Assembly (NCBI GenBank): GCA_027080135.1
Contig: JALWUJ010000053.1
Span: forward strand, 1 to 59,407
Source of the DNA: Flavobacteriaceae bacterium
GTDB taxonomy: Bacteria > Bacteroidota > Bacteroidia > Flavobacteriales > Flavobacteriaceae
Reading direction: 5' to 3'
Length of the DNA stretch: 59,407 bases
Shown in pieces: positions 33,849 through 43,105 of this stretch (within the stretch, counting starts at the first letter, position 1; every line of letters begins with the position of its first letter). Both the position numbers and the translations under genes were made by a program. Below the pieces are notes generated by a model. The model made no database searches and was not told the DNA's origin. It worked only from the letters and a program-made list of their open reading frames with translations.

Positions 33849-36800
33849 ATGAAATTTAATTTTACCCCCCCCCCTCAAGTATTATGCCATTGTTATAACT
33901 ATATTGGCTTGTTTTAATGGATTTTCACAAGGAATTTTACAGCCTTCCAATGAAAAATCATATACAGAGTATATGGACAATGTCTTAGAAACCTTAGTAC
34001 AAAATGATGTAAGTATTTTTAAAAATGGAATATTATACGATAGAGTTTATCCTCAAGCTAGATTAGTAGCTTTTAATACTGCTGATACGGTAAATACTTC
34101 TAATTACAATCATTTTAAGAGTTCTTGGAATGAATTATATAAAGCAAGTATTAATCCCAATTTTACACAATTAGAAGATATTGAAAATATTGCTTATCAT
34201 TTTGAAAGAGAAGGAGTAATACAATTTGGTATCATAAATGTTGATTTTACTTATATTAATCCAAGTTCATTAGGATTAAATAATGCTAAACTAGAAGTTG
34301 TAAATTCTAAGATACAAAAGTTAGCCAATATAAATCCTTATATCCATAAAAACGCCACGGTAATATCACCCTTAAACTCAGAAACTTTAAGAGGAGAGAA
34401 TATTACCTTTGAATTTGGTAAAATATTTTTAGAAATGTCAGAAAACCCTATTAAAGAACTGACAGCATATTTTGAAAATAACCAAACCTATCAAATAATT
34501 ACAGCAGGAAATAGCCCTATACCTTCCATAAATGTATCGTTTCAAGAAAGTGGGAATAAAGAAGTTAGGTTTGAAATTACATTTAACGATAATACTACGT
34601 TAACAACTTATTCTAATTTTAGACTAATCGCATCACCACCACCCATAACAGGTGTACAAACTATTGAAGCTACAAAACCTTTTCAAGGCTATGACGAACC
34701 AAGTAGTTGTAACGGCACTTGTTTAGGGCAAGGAGAGTATAAAATTTATCTATCCAGTGAGCATAATAATTTACAAAAACCTTTTATTATTGTAGATGGA
34801 TTTGACCCTAATGACAAAAGAAAAATTGATGCTAGTGAGAGTATTAATTTTGGTGATGATAACATTTTTGACATGATGAGTTATGGAGAAAACCTTAATC
34901 TTGTAAATAAACTTAACATCGAAGGTTTTGATGTTATCATATTAAGTTTTCCTAAATACTTAATTTACACAGAATCATATAATTTGTCTTGGGGTAATGG
35001 TACTATTGATATTAATTTATATAGAGATGGTGGCGTAGATTATATAGAACGAAATGCAAAAGTTTTAGAGGCATTAATAGAGGAAGTAAACACAACATTA
35101 GCAACTAATGGCAGTACGGAGCAGCTTGTTGTAGCGGGACCAAGTATGGGTGCTCTTATTGTACGATATGCCTTAGCAGATATGGAACAAGACAATGAAG
35201 ATCATAACACTAAATTATTTATATCTTTTGATGGTCCCCATAAAGGAGCTAATATAAATATTGGAATACAAAAAGCAATCGATTATTTTGATATTGGTGC
35301 TGCAAAATACGGCTTGGATAATCCCGCAGCTAAACAAATGTTAATTAGTCATTATTTGTCATATTCAGACGGTTTACCTGAAGGAGCTCCAAATTTTAGA
35401 AACACTTTTCAAAGCAATCTTGATAATTTAGGACTGCCACAACAGTCTCGTAATATTGCTGTAATAAATGGTAATTTAACAGGAGACGAAAAAGCTTTTT
35501 CAGGGAGTAATATGGTGTATGCAAATTTAACTGGATTTATTGGGTTTATAAGAACTAAACTATGGACAAACTACACACCTAATTCTGGTAATGCAGAGGC
35601 ATTTAGGTTTTTGTTAAAAGGTTTTTGGGGAGGAGTTACATTTATAGATTGTAAAAAATATACTAAAACTTCTTCGTCAGTTGGTAGTTTAGACAATGCA
35701 CCTGGCGGTTATTTTGCTACTAAGTCTAGGATAGAAGAAGCAACAGGCGTCCCTTTTCCTTGGACTTATCAAGGAGGATTTGGTAATTACCCAATTTTAG
35801 GAGATTATGATTTACCAATACAATTATTATTTCATTCACTTATAAATTATGTTTATATTGATGTAGTAGATGATTTTAGCTTTGTACCAACAAAAAGTGC
35901 TTTAGCTTTTAGTGGTTCAAATAATTTATGGAGAGAATCTATTGGTTGTAGAAATATGGTAGAAACAGGAGAAACACCTTTTGATAGTTATTATGCTCCT
36001 CCTGTAAATCAAGAACATACTTCTCTACATCAATCAAGTGTAAACTGGTTGATGCAGGAAGTTAATGGTCAAGAACAATTACCTACTATGTATTACCAAG
36101 ATTGTATATCAGATATTATTATATCAGATTTAGATGGTTTTGAAGGGCCGTTTTTACTTTGTGGGACAGATCAATTGACTTTAACTACAAATTATGCTGG
36201 TGGTAATGTTTATCATAATTGGTCTGTAGATGGTTTTGTAATTATTTCTGAAAATGATGGAACTATTACATTACAAAGAGATCCTAATTACACACCTCAT
36301 TATAATACTAACATTAGTGTCGCTATAGGTGCTAATGGAATGGAAAGTTTTGCTACCATTAAATGTAGCCCTCCACAATTTGGTATTGATTATGAAAATA
36401 CTACAAATGTAACAATTGCTTTAACAGATGTAGAAAATGAAATTCCATTAAGCCAACAGGCTATCACAGATGTAGATTGGGAGCTAACTAGTGGCAATAG
36501 CTATATACTAAATGCAACTACAGAACTAGCGGAACTTGACGACACTTATTTTACAGGTACTGTTACCCTAACTAATGCTGCGGGCTCAACATCTAAGTCA
36601 TTTTTCTGGCCAGACCCTAATATATGTTATAGTATTGTAAAAGTAGGTACAGACAAATACAATGTTATAGACAGATGTAACTATAATGAGATAATTGATA
36701 CAATGCCTATTAAGGAAATTTATGATATTTATGGAAATAAAATTAGTGATATTCCCATTAATTCTCAGAATTTAGATATTATTAATACAGGCAATACAGG

Positions 36801-36867
36801 CGATATACGCATTATTAGAGTAGTAATAAATGGAGAACAAGTAACAAAAATGATTTTTAAAGACTAA
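33849..36867 (+). CDS. Large secreted alpha/beta hydrolase; signal peptide out of frame at poly(C)10
   Basis: The ORF track starts at a TTG (33904) inside a signal peptide. An ATG at 33849 (MKFNFT) followed by a C10 tract (33865-33874) would enter this frame and give the hydrophobic segment YYAIVITILACFNGFSQ if the tract were C9 or C12; with C10 it reaches a stop after 16 codons. The mature protein (~980 residues) has a lipase-type nucleophile elbow GPSMG near residue 414 of the TTG-start numbering, preceded by FIIVDGFDP, resembling PGAP1-like esterases. Its C-terminus looks like a degenerate T9SS sorting domain. It leads the block inserted at ALDH. Confidence 0.75.
33865..33874 (+). repeat. 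Poly(C)10 tract, candidate phase-variation switch
   Basis: Ten consecutive C residues in AT-rich DNA, five codons after an ATG and directly before a signal peptide lying in another frame. Multiples of three (C9, C12) would restore translation. Confidence 0.75.
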
Positions 36868-36871
36868 AAAA

Positions 36872-37381
36872 ATGAAACCAATAAATTTTTATATTATATA
36901 CAGTTTGCTTTTTATGTTATGTGCCTCTGTTTCTTGTAACAAAACAGACGATGAGGTTGTACCTACAGGTGACCATACTTTTTCTTGTTATATTAACGGT
37001 GAGTTTTTTGTACCTAAAGGGAGTATAACTTCTTCCCCTTATCATGATGGTTTGTCTTTTTTAAAATATGATTTTTTTAATGCTACAGCTAAAAATAGTG
37101 TTAAAAACGCTATAGTATATTTTACCATTAAAGATTGGGCAGAAGGTACTTTTAATTTAACAACAAGCAATGGTTTGTTTCAGCCTTCAGACCCTAACGA
37201 TATAAATCATGCCATAGTAGGAATTAATGGTATAAAATATTTATCTAAAGAAAATTCGGGCACAGTTACCTTTACAACAGTTACAGAAACAGACGTTAAA
37301 GGAAATTTTGAGTTTACTCTATATAATGAGAATGACGAAAGTGATATTATACATATAACTAATGGTAAATTTGATAATTAA
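36872..37381 (+). CDS. Hypothetical lipoprotein
   Basis: 169 residues. A signal peptide with lipobox (ASVSC, then NKTDDE) is followed by a strand-rich domain with HTFSCYINGEFFVPKG near the start, like DUF6252-type small lipoproteins of Bacteroidota; that assignment is tentative. It begins 5 bp after the hydrolase stop and overlaps the next ORF region, so the three cargo genes form one operon pointing towards ALDH. Confidence 0.75.
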   Translation: MKPINFYIIYSLLFMLCASVSCNKTDDEVVPTGDHTFSCYINGEFFVPKGSITSSPYHDGLSFLKYDFFNATAKNSVKNAIVYFTIKDWAEGTFNLTTSNGLFQPSDPNDINHAIVGINGIKYLSKENSGTVTFTTVTETDVKGNFEFTLYNENDESDIIHITNGKFDN

Positions 37382-37385
37382 AGAT

Positions 37386-37853
37386 ATGAAAAAACATAAC
37401 CTAATAATTTTAGCAATACTAACTATTTTAGTAGTATCATGTAATAAAGATAACAATGATGAGACTATCACTACAGAATCATTACTTATAGGAGTTTGGC
37501 AGCCTACTAAGCTAGGGACAATCTGTAGTAGCGATAATAATAATGAATTTGTCTATACAGCTTGTATGTTAACCAGTAGAACAACTTTTAATGAAGACAC
37601 TTCTTATACAGATGTTTTTAATGTTGATGTTTCTGGTGAATGTGAAAATTCATATACTCTAACTGGAACTTGGGAGGTTGATAGCGAAATAGTTAAAATA
37701 ACTTTTAACGATGGACAACAAATAGAATTCTCTATTTTAAATCTTACCGACAATGCACTTAAACTTGGTCTTGAAGGTGGTGGCTCAGACTCTTTTTGTG
37801 AAGATGGCTCAACAGTTATTCGTAATTATATTGAATATTTAAGAGTAGAGTAA
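37386..37853 (+). CDS. Lipocalin-like lipoprotein
   Basis: 155 residues from MKKHNLIILAIL (37386); the ORF-track start is 8 codons earlier and overlaps the previous gene. The lipobox is VVSC, then NKDN. LLIGVWQPTKLG...TTFNEDTSY...GTWEVDSEIVKITFNDG is the pattern of Bacteroidota lipocalin-like (DUF/PF13648-type) lipoproteins. Four cysteines could form disulfides. It is the last gene of the cargo operon, 4 bp after the previous stop. Confidence 0.78.
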   Translation: MKKHNLIILAILTILVVSCNKDNNDETITTESLLIGVWQPTKLGTICSSDNNNEFVYTACMLTSRTTFNEDTSYTDVFNVDVSGECENSYTLTGTWEVDSEIVKITFNDGQQIEFSILNLTDNALKLGLEGGGSDSFCEDGSTVIRNYIEYLRVE

Positions 37854-37888
37854 ATACAAACTATTTTTGGTACTATTACCACCAAAAA

Positions 37889-37919
37889 ATCCTACTAGGT
37901 TTTCAAAACCTAGTAGGAT
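37889..37919. terminator. Perfect 15-bp hairpin between cargo operon and ALDH
   Basis: ATCCTACTAGGTTTT-C-AAAACCTAGTAGGAT, flanked by A6 and AT-rich DNA, between convergent genes. A bidirectional terminator. Confidence 0.75.
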
Positions 37920-37945
37920 TATAAATTTATCTTTTAAATTATTTT

Positions 37946-38177
37946 CTACAAATCAAATTTAATCCCTTGTGCTAAAGGTAATTCGTCTGAGTAATTTACC
38001 GTATTGGTTTGTCTTCTCATATACACTTTCCAAGCATCAGATCCAGACTCACGTCCGCCACCAGTTTCTTTTTCACCTCCAAAAGCACCTCCAATTTCAG
38101 CACCTGAAGTCCCAATATTTACATTGGCAATTCCACAATCGGAACCTGCATAACAAAGAAATTTTTCAGCTTCCTTC
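37946..38177 (-). repeat. 3'-end repeat A of ALDH (host-gene copy)
   Basis: 232-bp ungapped match to 33484-33715, about 96 percent identical by eye. It ends at the TAG stop and bounds the inserted block. Confidence 0.9.
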
Positions 38178-39499
38178 ATATCATTGGTCATAATTGCCGA
38201 TGATAATCCTTGTACTACTCCATTCTGAATATCAATGGCATTTTCTACATCTCCCGAATATTTAATTAAATATAAAATAGGTGCAAATGTTTCGTGTTGT
38301 ACAATTTCGTAATGGTTTTCTGCTTCAATAATTGCTGGTTTTACATAGCAACCACTTTCAAATTCTTCTCCACTTAAAACGCCACCTTCAACTAATACAT
38401 TTCCGCCTTCTGCTTTTGCTTTTTCAATAGCAGATAAATACATTTTCACCGCATCTTTATCGATTAGTGGTCCCATATGCTTGGTTTCGTCTAAAGGATT
38501 TCCAATCACAATTTGTTGGTAAGCGCCTACAATAGCATCGCGTACTTTATTATATACAGATTCGTGAATAATCAATCTTCTGGTAGATGTACAACGTTGT
38601 CCGGCAGTACCAACTGCACCAAATACTGCACCTGGAACTACAACTTTTAAGTCGGCAGTTGGTGTGATAATGATGGCGTTGTTTCCTCCTAATTCTAATA
38701 ATGATTTCCCGAAACGTTCGGCAACAGTAGTTCCCACAATTCTACCCATACGAGTAGAACCTGTAGCAGAAATTAACGGAACTCTTTTATCGGTCGTCAT
38801 CATTTCACCTACTTTATAATCTCCGTTGATGATACAAGAAATTCCTTCTGGAAGGTTGTTTTCTTTTAAAATATCGGCGATAATATTTTGACAAGCGATA
38901 GAACAAAGTGGTGCTTTTTCTGAAGCCTTCCAAACACAAACATCACCACAAATCCAAGCCAAAGCTGTATTCCAAGACCAAACGGCTACTGGAAAATTAA
39001 ATGCAGAAATAATACCTACAATTCCTAAAGAGTGCCATTGCTCACGCATTACGTGTCCAGGTCTTTCCGAAGGAATGGTTTGTCCGTTTAACTGTCTTGA
39101 TAAACCAACTGCAAAGTCACAGATGTCAATCATTTCTTGAACTTCGCCATACCCTTCTTGTAGTGATTTTCCCATTTCGTAAGAAACCAACTGACCCAAA
39201 GGTTCTTTTAATTCTCTTAATTTATTTCCAAACTGACGAACAATTTCTCCGCGTTGTGGTGCAGGAACAGCTCTCCATTGTTTAAATGCAGCTTGGGCAG
39301 TTTCAATTACACGGTCATAATCTTCACGAGTAGTTGTTGTTACTTTTCCGATTAATTTTCCATCTACAGGAGAATATGAAGAAATCATTTCTCCTTCAGA
39401 AAACCAATTAGAACCTGTTGAAGTTCCTTGGTTGAGTTCTTTAACTCCTAATTTTTCTAATGCATTTTCAATTCCAAATGCGGTTGCTACAGTAGCCAT
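37946..39499 (-). CDS. amaB: ALDH7-like aldehyde dehydrogenase (AmaB type)
   Basis: 517 residues. FNFPVAVWSWN and ATGSTRMGR form the NAD-binding site, LELGGNNAII carries the general base and GTAGQRCTSTRR the catalytic cysteine. HETFAPILYL and [18 protein letters not shown] are ALDH7/antiquitin-like, so the probable substrate is L-aminoadipate semialdehyde/piperideine-6-carboxylate. It is next to 3-hydroxyanthranilate dioxygenase, leaving a kynurenine-pathway role possible. A TAAATTTG -7-like element is at 39534-39541. Its 3' end is duplicated at 33484. Confidence 0.88.
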   Translation of the reverse strand: MATVATAFGIENALEKLGVKELNQGTSTGSNWFSEGEMISSYSPVDGKLIGKVTTTTREDYDRVIETAQAAFKQWRAVPAPQRGEIVRQFGNKLRELKEPLGQLVSYEMGKSLQEGYGEVQEMIDICDFAVGLSRQLNGQTIPSERPGHVMREQWHSLGIVGIISAFNFPVAVWSWNTALAWICGDVCVWKASEKAPLCSIACQNIIADILKENNLPEGISCIINGDYKVGEMMTTDKRVPLISATGSTRMGRIVGTTVAERFGKSLLELGGNNAIIITPTADLKVVVPGAVFGAVGTAGQRCTSTRRLIIHESVYNKVRDAIVGAYQQIVIGNPLDETKHMGPLIDKDAVKMYLSAIEKAKAEGGNVLVEGGVLSGEEFESGCYVKPAIIEAENHYEIVQHETFAPILYLIKYSGDVENAIDIQNGVVQGLSSAIMTNDMKEAEKFLCYAGSDCGIANVNIGTSGAEIGGAFGGEKETGGGRESGSDAWKVYMRRQTNTVNYSDELPLAQGIKFDL

Positions 39500-39634
39500 A
39501 TCTTTTTATTTTTATAATCTATAATTGAGAGTGCAAATTTACGAATTCCTTATGAGAATTTAATAAAAAGAAGATATTTGTCTGTTCGATTGCAATCGAG
39601 AACAAAATAGCAATAAATAGGTTGATTATTTCGG

Positions 39635-39669
39635 CACTTCGACTGTGCTTCGGCTTCGCTCAGCAACCA
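39635..39669. repeat. Dispersed CTTCGACT...CGCTCAG repeat upstream of ALDH
   Basis: CACTTCGACTGTGCTTCGGCTTCGCTCAGCAAC in the 200-bp gap between ALDH and the dioxygenase. It belongs to the family at 13380, 22363 and 47090. Confidence 0.55.
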
Positions 39670-39700
39670 CGATCAATGTGACATAAAGTAAAACTAAGTT

Positions 39701-40234
39701 CTAGCCAATAAACCTAGGATCCGTTTCCATCACCGTTCCGCAATTATCACACGTTCGCAGTTCTTCTGAAGTATAAAAAGTTTTAAAATGAGGTTGAAAA
39801 TCTTTTTCGACATCTTGAAGCTCAAAATACACTTCATATAATTTATGGTTGCAATTATCACAAAACCACATGAGTCCATCTTTTAGGTTTTTTCCTTTTC
39901 TTACTCTTTCTACCACCAAACCAATAGAACCTTCGCTTCTTCCAGGAGAATGAGGTGTGTTGGCAGGCAACAAAAACATATCGCCCGGACCGAGTTTCAT
40001 TTCTCGTTTTTTACCATTTTCTTGAATGTTAACTTGAATGTTTCCTTCTAATTGGTAGAATAATTCTTCGGTTTCATTAAAATGATAATCTTTACGAGCG
40101 TTAGGCCCAGCGACAATCATTACAATATAGTCTTCCGATTGAACATATAAGTTTTTGTTTGCAACAGGAGGTTTTAATAAATCTCTGTTATCTTCAATCC
40201 ACTTATTTAAATTAAAAGGTTTTGCAATAGCCAT
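39701..40234 (-). CDS. nbaC: 3-hydroxyanthranilate 3,4-dioxygenase
   Basis: 177 residues. The cupin core has metal ligands in ARKDYHFNETEELFYQLEG and PANTPHSPGR. The C-terminal CDNCNHK...CDNCG pair is the rubredoxin-like iron site found in bacterial enzymes. It opens the ring of 3-hydroxyanthranilate in tryptophan/kynurenine breakdown or quinolinate synthesis. Length and motifs are canonical. It is upstream of ALDH on the same strand, but a 200-bp repeat-bearing gap separates them. Confidence 0.94.
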   Translation of the reverse strand: MAIAKPFNLNKWIEDNRDLLKPPVANKNLYVQSEDYIVMIVAGPNARKDYHFNETEELFYQLEGNIQVNIQENGKKREMKLGPGDMFLLPANTPHSPGRSEGSIGLVVERVRKGKNLKDGLMWFCDNCNHKLYEVYFELQDVEKDFQPHFKTFYTSEELRTCDNCGTVMETDPRFIG

Positions 40235-40300
40235 AGCCGTATTTTTATTTTCGTTAAGGTATAAAAATACGGCAAATTTGCTTTATTCTAAAAAGTAATT

Positions 40301-40804
40301 TTATTTACTATAAAAAAGTTGTGTAAAAAAATAGGTTCCATTATCGTTTGCAATAATACCAAAACCAGAATGAGTGTAATTTCCTTCGATGATTGCTAAA
40401 TGTGTAGGGCTGTTTAACCAAGCATTTACAACCGCTTCAGCAGATGTATAACCGTTGGCAACATTTTCTCCAACACGAACAGCTCCTCTGTCTTTTAGAC
40501 CTTCAGAACGAACATTAAAATAGTCATGATTAATTTCATTTACTTCAATCATATATTTTGTATGATCTACTGCATAAGCCGAAGCGTATTGTTGGTCTCT
40601 TTTAATTTCTGAAAGACCAACAGAAACTCTATGTTCATTAATAAGTACGAGAATTTCGTCGGCAATTTCCCAATTGGTTTCTTGGGCTAAATTTAAATCG
40701 ATTGAATAGTTTGCTTCTTGTGTAGTTTCAATTTCATCTTTTGAACAAGATGTAAATAGTACCATAAATGCCAAAGCAAGTAGGCTAAGTTTATAAGTTT
40801 TCAT
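40301..40804 (-). CDS. CAP/SCP-domain lipoprotein
   Basis: 167 residues. The lipobox is FTSC, then SKDE. A CAP (SCP/PR1) domain covers about 45-165, with HTKYMIEVNEINHDYF, then GENVANGYTSAEAVVNAWLNSPTHLAII and HSGFGI, containing the family histidines and glutamate. It should be periplasmic or surface anchored; the activity is unknown. TACATTTG on the minus strand (40842-40849), about 38 bp upstream, fits the -7 consensus. Confidence 0.87.
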   Translation of the reverse strand: MKTYKLSLLALAFMVLFTSCSKDEIETTQEANYSIDLNLAQETNWEIADEILVLINEHRVSVGLSEIKRDQQYASAYAVDHTKYMIEVNEINHDYFNVRSEGLKDRGAVRVGENVANGYTSAEAVVNAWLNSPTHLAIIEGNYTHSGFGIIANDNGTYFFTQLFYSK

Positions 40805-41008
40805 TTTGCGGGGACATCAAATTTGGGGCTTGATGTTGAGTCAAATGTAAGAAAAAAAACTCAATTACCAACACTTTATCCTTTTTTATGTGTCGTTTGT
40901 CGATGTTTTGGTTTGATTTAAATGTTTTTTCTTACAAACAAATCTTTTGAATGCTTCGGAATACGTGGCTTTTTCGATTATCTTAGCTTTTTATAAAAAT
41001 ATTTTGAC

Positions 41009-42061
41009 ATGAAACAAATTTTAACACTTTTAATCGGGTTTTTTGTACTTTTAAGCTGTAAAAATGATAATATTTCAATATCAGAAACGTCAATTTCTTC
41101 TAAAACAGTTTCAAAAAAGGAACAAAATTTCGGAATTGTCATTCACGGAGGTGCAGGTACTATTCTGAAAAAAAACATGACCGATTCCTTAGAAAACGCC
41201 TATAAAGAAAAATTAAAAGAGGCCATTACTACAGGTCATACTATTTTAAAAAATGGTGGAACTTCTATTGAAGCTATAACAGCAACTATTAATATCATGG
41301 AAGATTCACCTTTATTTAACTCTGGAAAAGGTTCGGTTTTTACTCACGAAGAAACCAACGAGTTGGATGCTTCTATTATGGATGGAGCTACATTAAACGC
41401 TGGAGCTGTGGCAGGAGTTACACATATTAAAAACCCAATTAATCTTGCTTTGGAAGTTATGAATAATTCACCTCACGTACTGTTAGCTGGAGCTGGAGCC
41501 GAAGAATTTGCTAGACAACAAGGTTTTGAAATGATGGATCCTTCGTATTTCTATACCGAAAAAAGATTTCAATCCCTTCAGAAAGTAAAAGAAAAAGAAA
41601 AACAGAATAAAAGCGTTTCGTTTGAAGATCCGTTTATAAAAGATTCGAAATTTGGAACAGTTGGTTGTGTGGCTTTAGATCAACACGGAAATTTAGCCGC
41701 AGGAACCTCAACAGGAGGAATGACCAACAAACGTTGGAACCGTATTGGAGATTCGCCCATCATCGGAGCGGGAACTTATGCCAACAATGCTACTTGTGCA
41801 GTTTCATCAACCGGTTGGGGAGAATATTTTATTAGAGCAATGGTAGCACACGATATTTCGGCGATGATGGAATATAAAGGAATTACATTACAAGAAGCCG
41901 CAAAAGAAGTTATACAAAACAAAGTTCCTGCTTTGGGTGGTGACGGCGGAATTGTAGCTATCGACAAAAACGGAAACATCGCCATGGAATTTAACACCGC
42001 CGGAATGTACCGTGCTCATATGAATGCTGAAGGGGAATTAACTATTAAAATTTATAAGTAA
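41009..42061 (+). CDS. Isoaspartyl peptidase/L-asparaginase (lipoprotein)
   Basis: 350 residues. A signal peptide with lipobox LLSC precedes an Ntn-hydrolase of the asparaginase 2 family. The start FGIVIHGGAGTI, the autocleavage site before the Thr in KFGTVGCVAL and the GTSTGGMTNK substrate loop are present, so it should mature into alpha and beta chains and hydrolyse isoaspartyl dipeptides outside the cytoplasm. ABM-like and membrane genes follow at 4-bp gaps, suggesting an operon. Confidence 0.92.
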   Translation: MKQILTLLIGFFVLLSCKNDNISISETSISSKTVSKKEQNFGIVIHGGAGTILKKNMTDSLENAYKEKLKEAITTGHTILKNGGTSIEAITATINIMEDSPLFNSGKGSVFTHEETNELDASIMDGATLNAGAVAGVTHIKNPINLALEVMNNSPHVLLAGAGAEEFARQQGFEMMDPSYFYTEKRFQSLQKVKEKEKQNKSVSFEDPFIKDSKFGTVGCVALDQHGNLAAGTSTGGMTNKRWNRIGDSPIIGAGTYANNATCAVSSTGWGEYFIRAMVAHDISAMMEYKGITLQEAAKEVIQNKVPALGGDGGIVAIDKNGNIAMEFNTAGMYRAHMNAEGELTIKIYK

Positions 42062-42065
42062 TCTT

Positions 42066-42368
42066 ATGAAACCATACTACACAGTAATTTTCACTTCACT
42101 CCTTTCTGAAAACACAAAAGGATATTACGAAATGGCATCAAAAATGGAAACACTCGCCAAACAACAATCTGGTTTTTTAGGAATTGAATCTGCTCGTGAA
42201 ACTATTGGTATTACAGTAAGTTATTGGGAAAGTTTAGATGCCATTAAAAATTGGCAAACTAATATAGAACATTTGGAAGCTCAAAATATCGGAAAAAATA
42301 AATGGTATCAATGGTATAAAGTTAGAATTTGTAAAGTGGAACGGGAATATGAATTTTTTAAAGAATAA
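42066..42368 (+). CDS. ABM-domain (antibiotic biosynthesis monooxygenase-like) protein
   Basis: 100 residues. YYTVIFTSLLSENTKGYYEMASKMETLAKQQSGFLGIESAR and ISVSYW-like strands match the dimeric alpha-beta ABM/YdhR-type fold. It is cytoplasmic with unknown substrate. It follows the isoaspartyl peptidase by 4 bp. Confidence 0.82.
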   Translation: MKPYYTVIFTSLLSENTKGYYEMASKMETLAKQQSGFLGIESARETIGITVSYWESLDAIKNWQTNIEHLEAQNIGKNKWYQWYKVRICKVEREYEFFKE

Positions 42369-42372
42369 TTAA

Positions 42373-42831
42373 ATGAAAATTAAACATATTGAACCTTATT
42401 CGACTATAAAGGTTATTTTTTTAATAATATTAGTTTTTGTTATTTCTTTCTTCCTTTATCATGGAGTATTAGCTAGCCTTATTCTTGTTGCTTTTATTTT
42501 TCCTCTTTTACTTCGAGTTGGTTTAGAAATAGATTTAAAAAGAAAAAAATATCGGAAAATAGTATCCTTTTTGGGAATTAATATTGGTATTTGGAGACCT
42601 CTTCCAAAAATTGAATATGTCTCTGTTTTTAAAACAATAAAAAGTAGCAGAATAAGATCTCGAACTGCAGAGACAACACATGGTTTTATTGTTTATAAAG
42701 TGAATCTTTTTTATTTTCATAACAAACACTTAGAAATATATATTTCAGATGAAAAAGAAGATGCTTTTAAGCTAGCAATTAAAATTTCCAAATCGTTGAA
42801 TATTGAGTTTTTTGATGCTACAAAAAAATAA
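42373..42831 (+). CDS. Hypothetical membrane protein
   Basis: 152 residues with two hydrophobic helices (about 12-31 and 33-48), then a soluble domain with LEIDLKRKKYRKIVSFLGINIGIWRPLP and YVSVFKTIKSS, reminiscent of membrane-anchored PH-like (bPH2-type) proteins, though I cannot assign a family. It lies 4 bp after the ABM gene and is probably co-transcribed. Confidence 0.65.
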   Translation: MKIKHIEPYSTIKVIFLIILVFVISFFLYHGVLASLILVAFIFPLLLRVGLEIDLKRKKYRKIVSFLGINIGIWRPLPKIEYVSVFKTIKSSRIRSRTAETTHGFIVYKVNLFYFHNKHLEIYISDEKEDAFKLAIKISKSLNIEFFDATKK

Positions 42832-43105
42832 CCTTTCTGTTAAACTCTTCACAAACAACAAATCACAAACAACAAACTCATAATTAAAACCGTTAAACAC
42901 AAAATCCATCCTTCCAAAAAAAGCTAAAAAACGAACTATTTAATTTGTTTTTAGTAAAAAAAGTGCAATATTTTAATTTTTGGCTCAATAATTGCCTGTT
43001 TTAACAAAATTCCAATTTTGTAATATTTTAATAAAATCACCCTTTTGTAGTACCGTTGTTTTACTCTTTTTTAATACCTTTAATGACCTTTAAAACCATC
43101 AATTT

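Noticed and set aside
42535-42729. Minus-strand 64-residue ORF within the membrane protein gene
   Set aside because: A shadow frame of the plus-strand gene, Cys/Asn/Phe-rich, with no recognisable domain.
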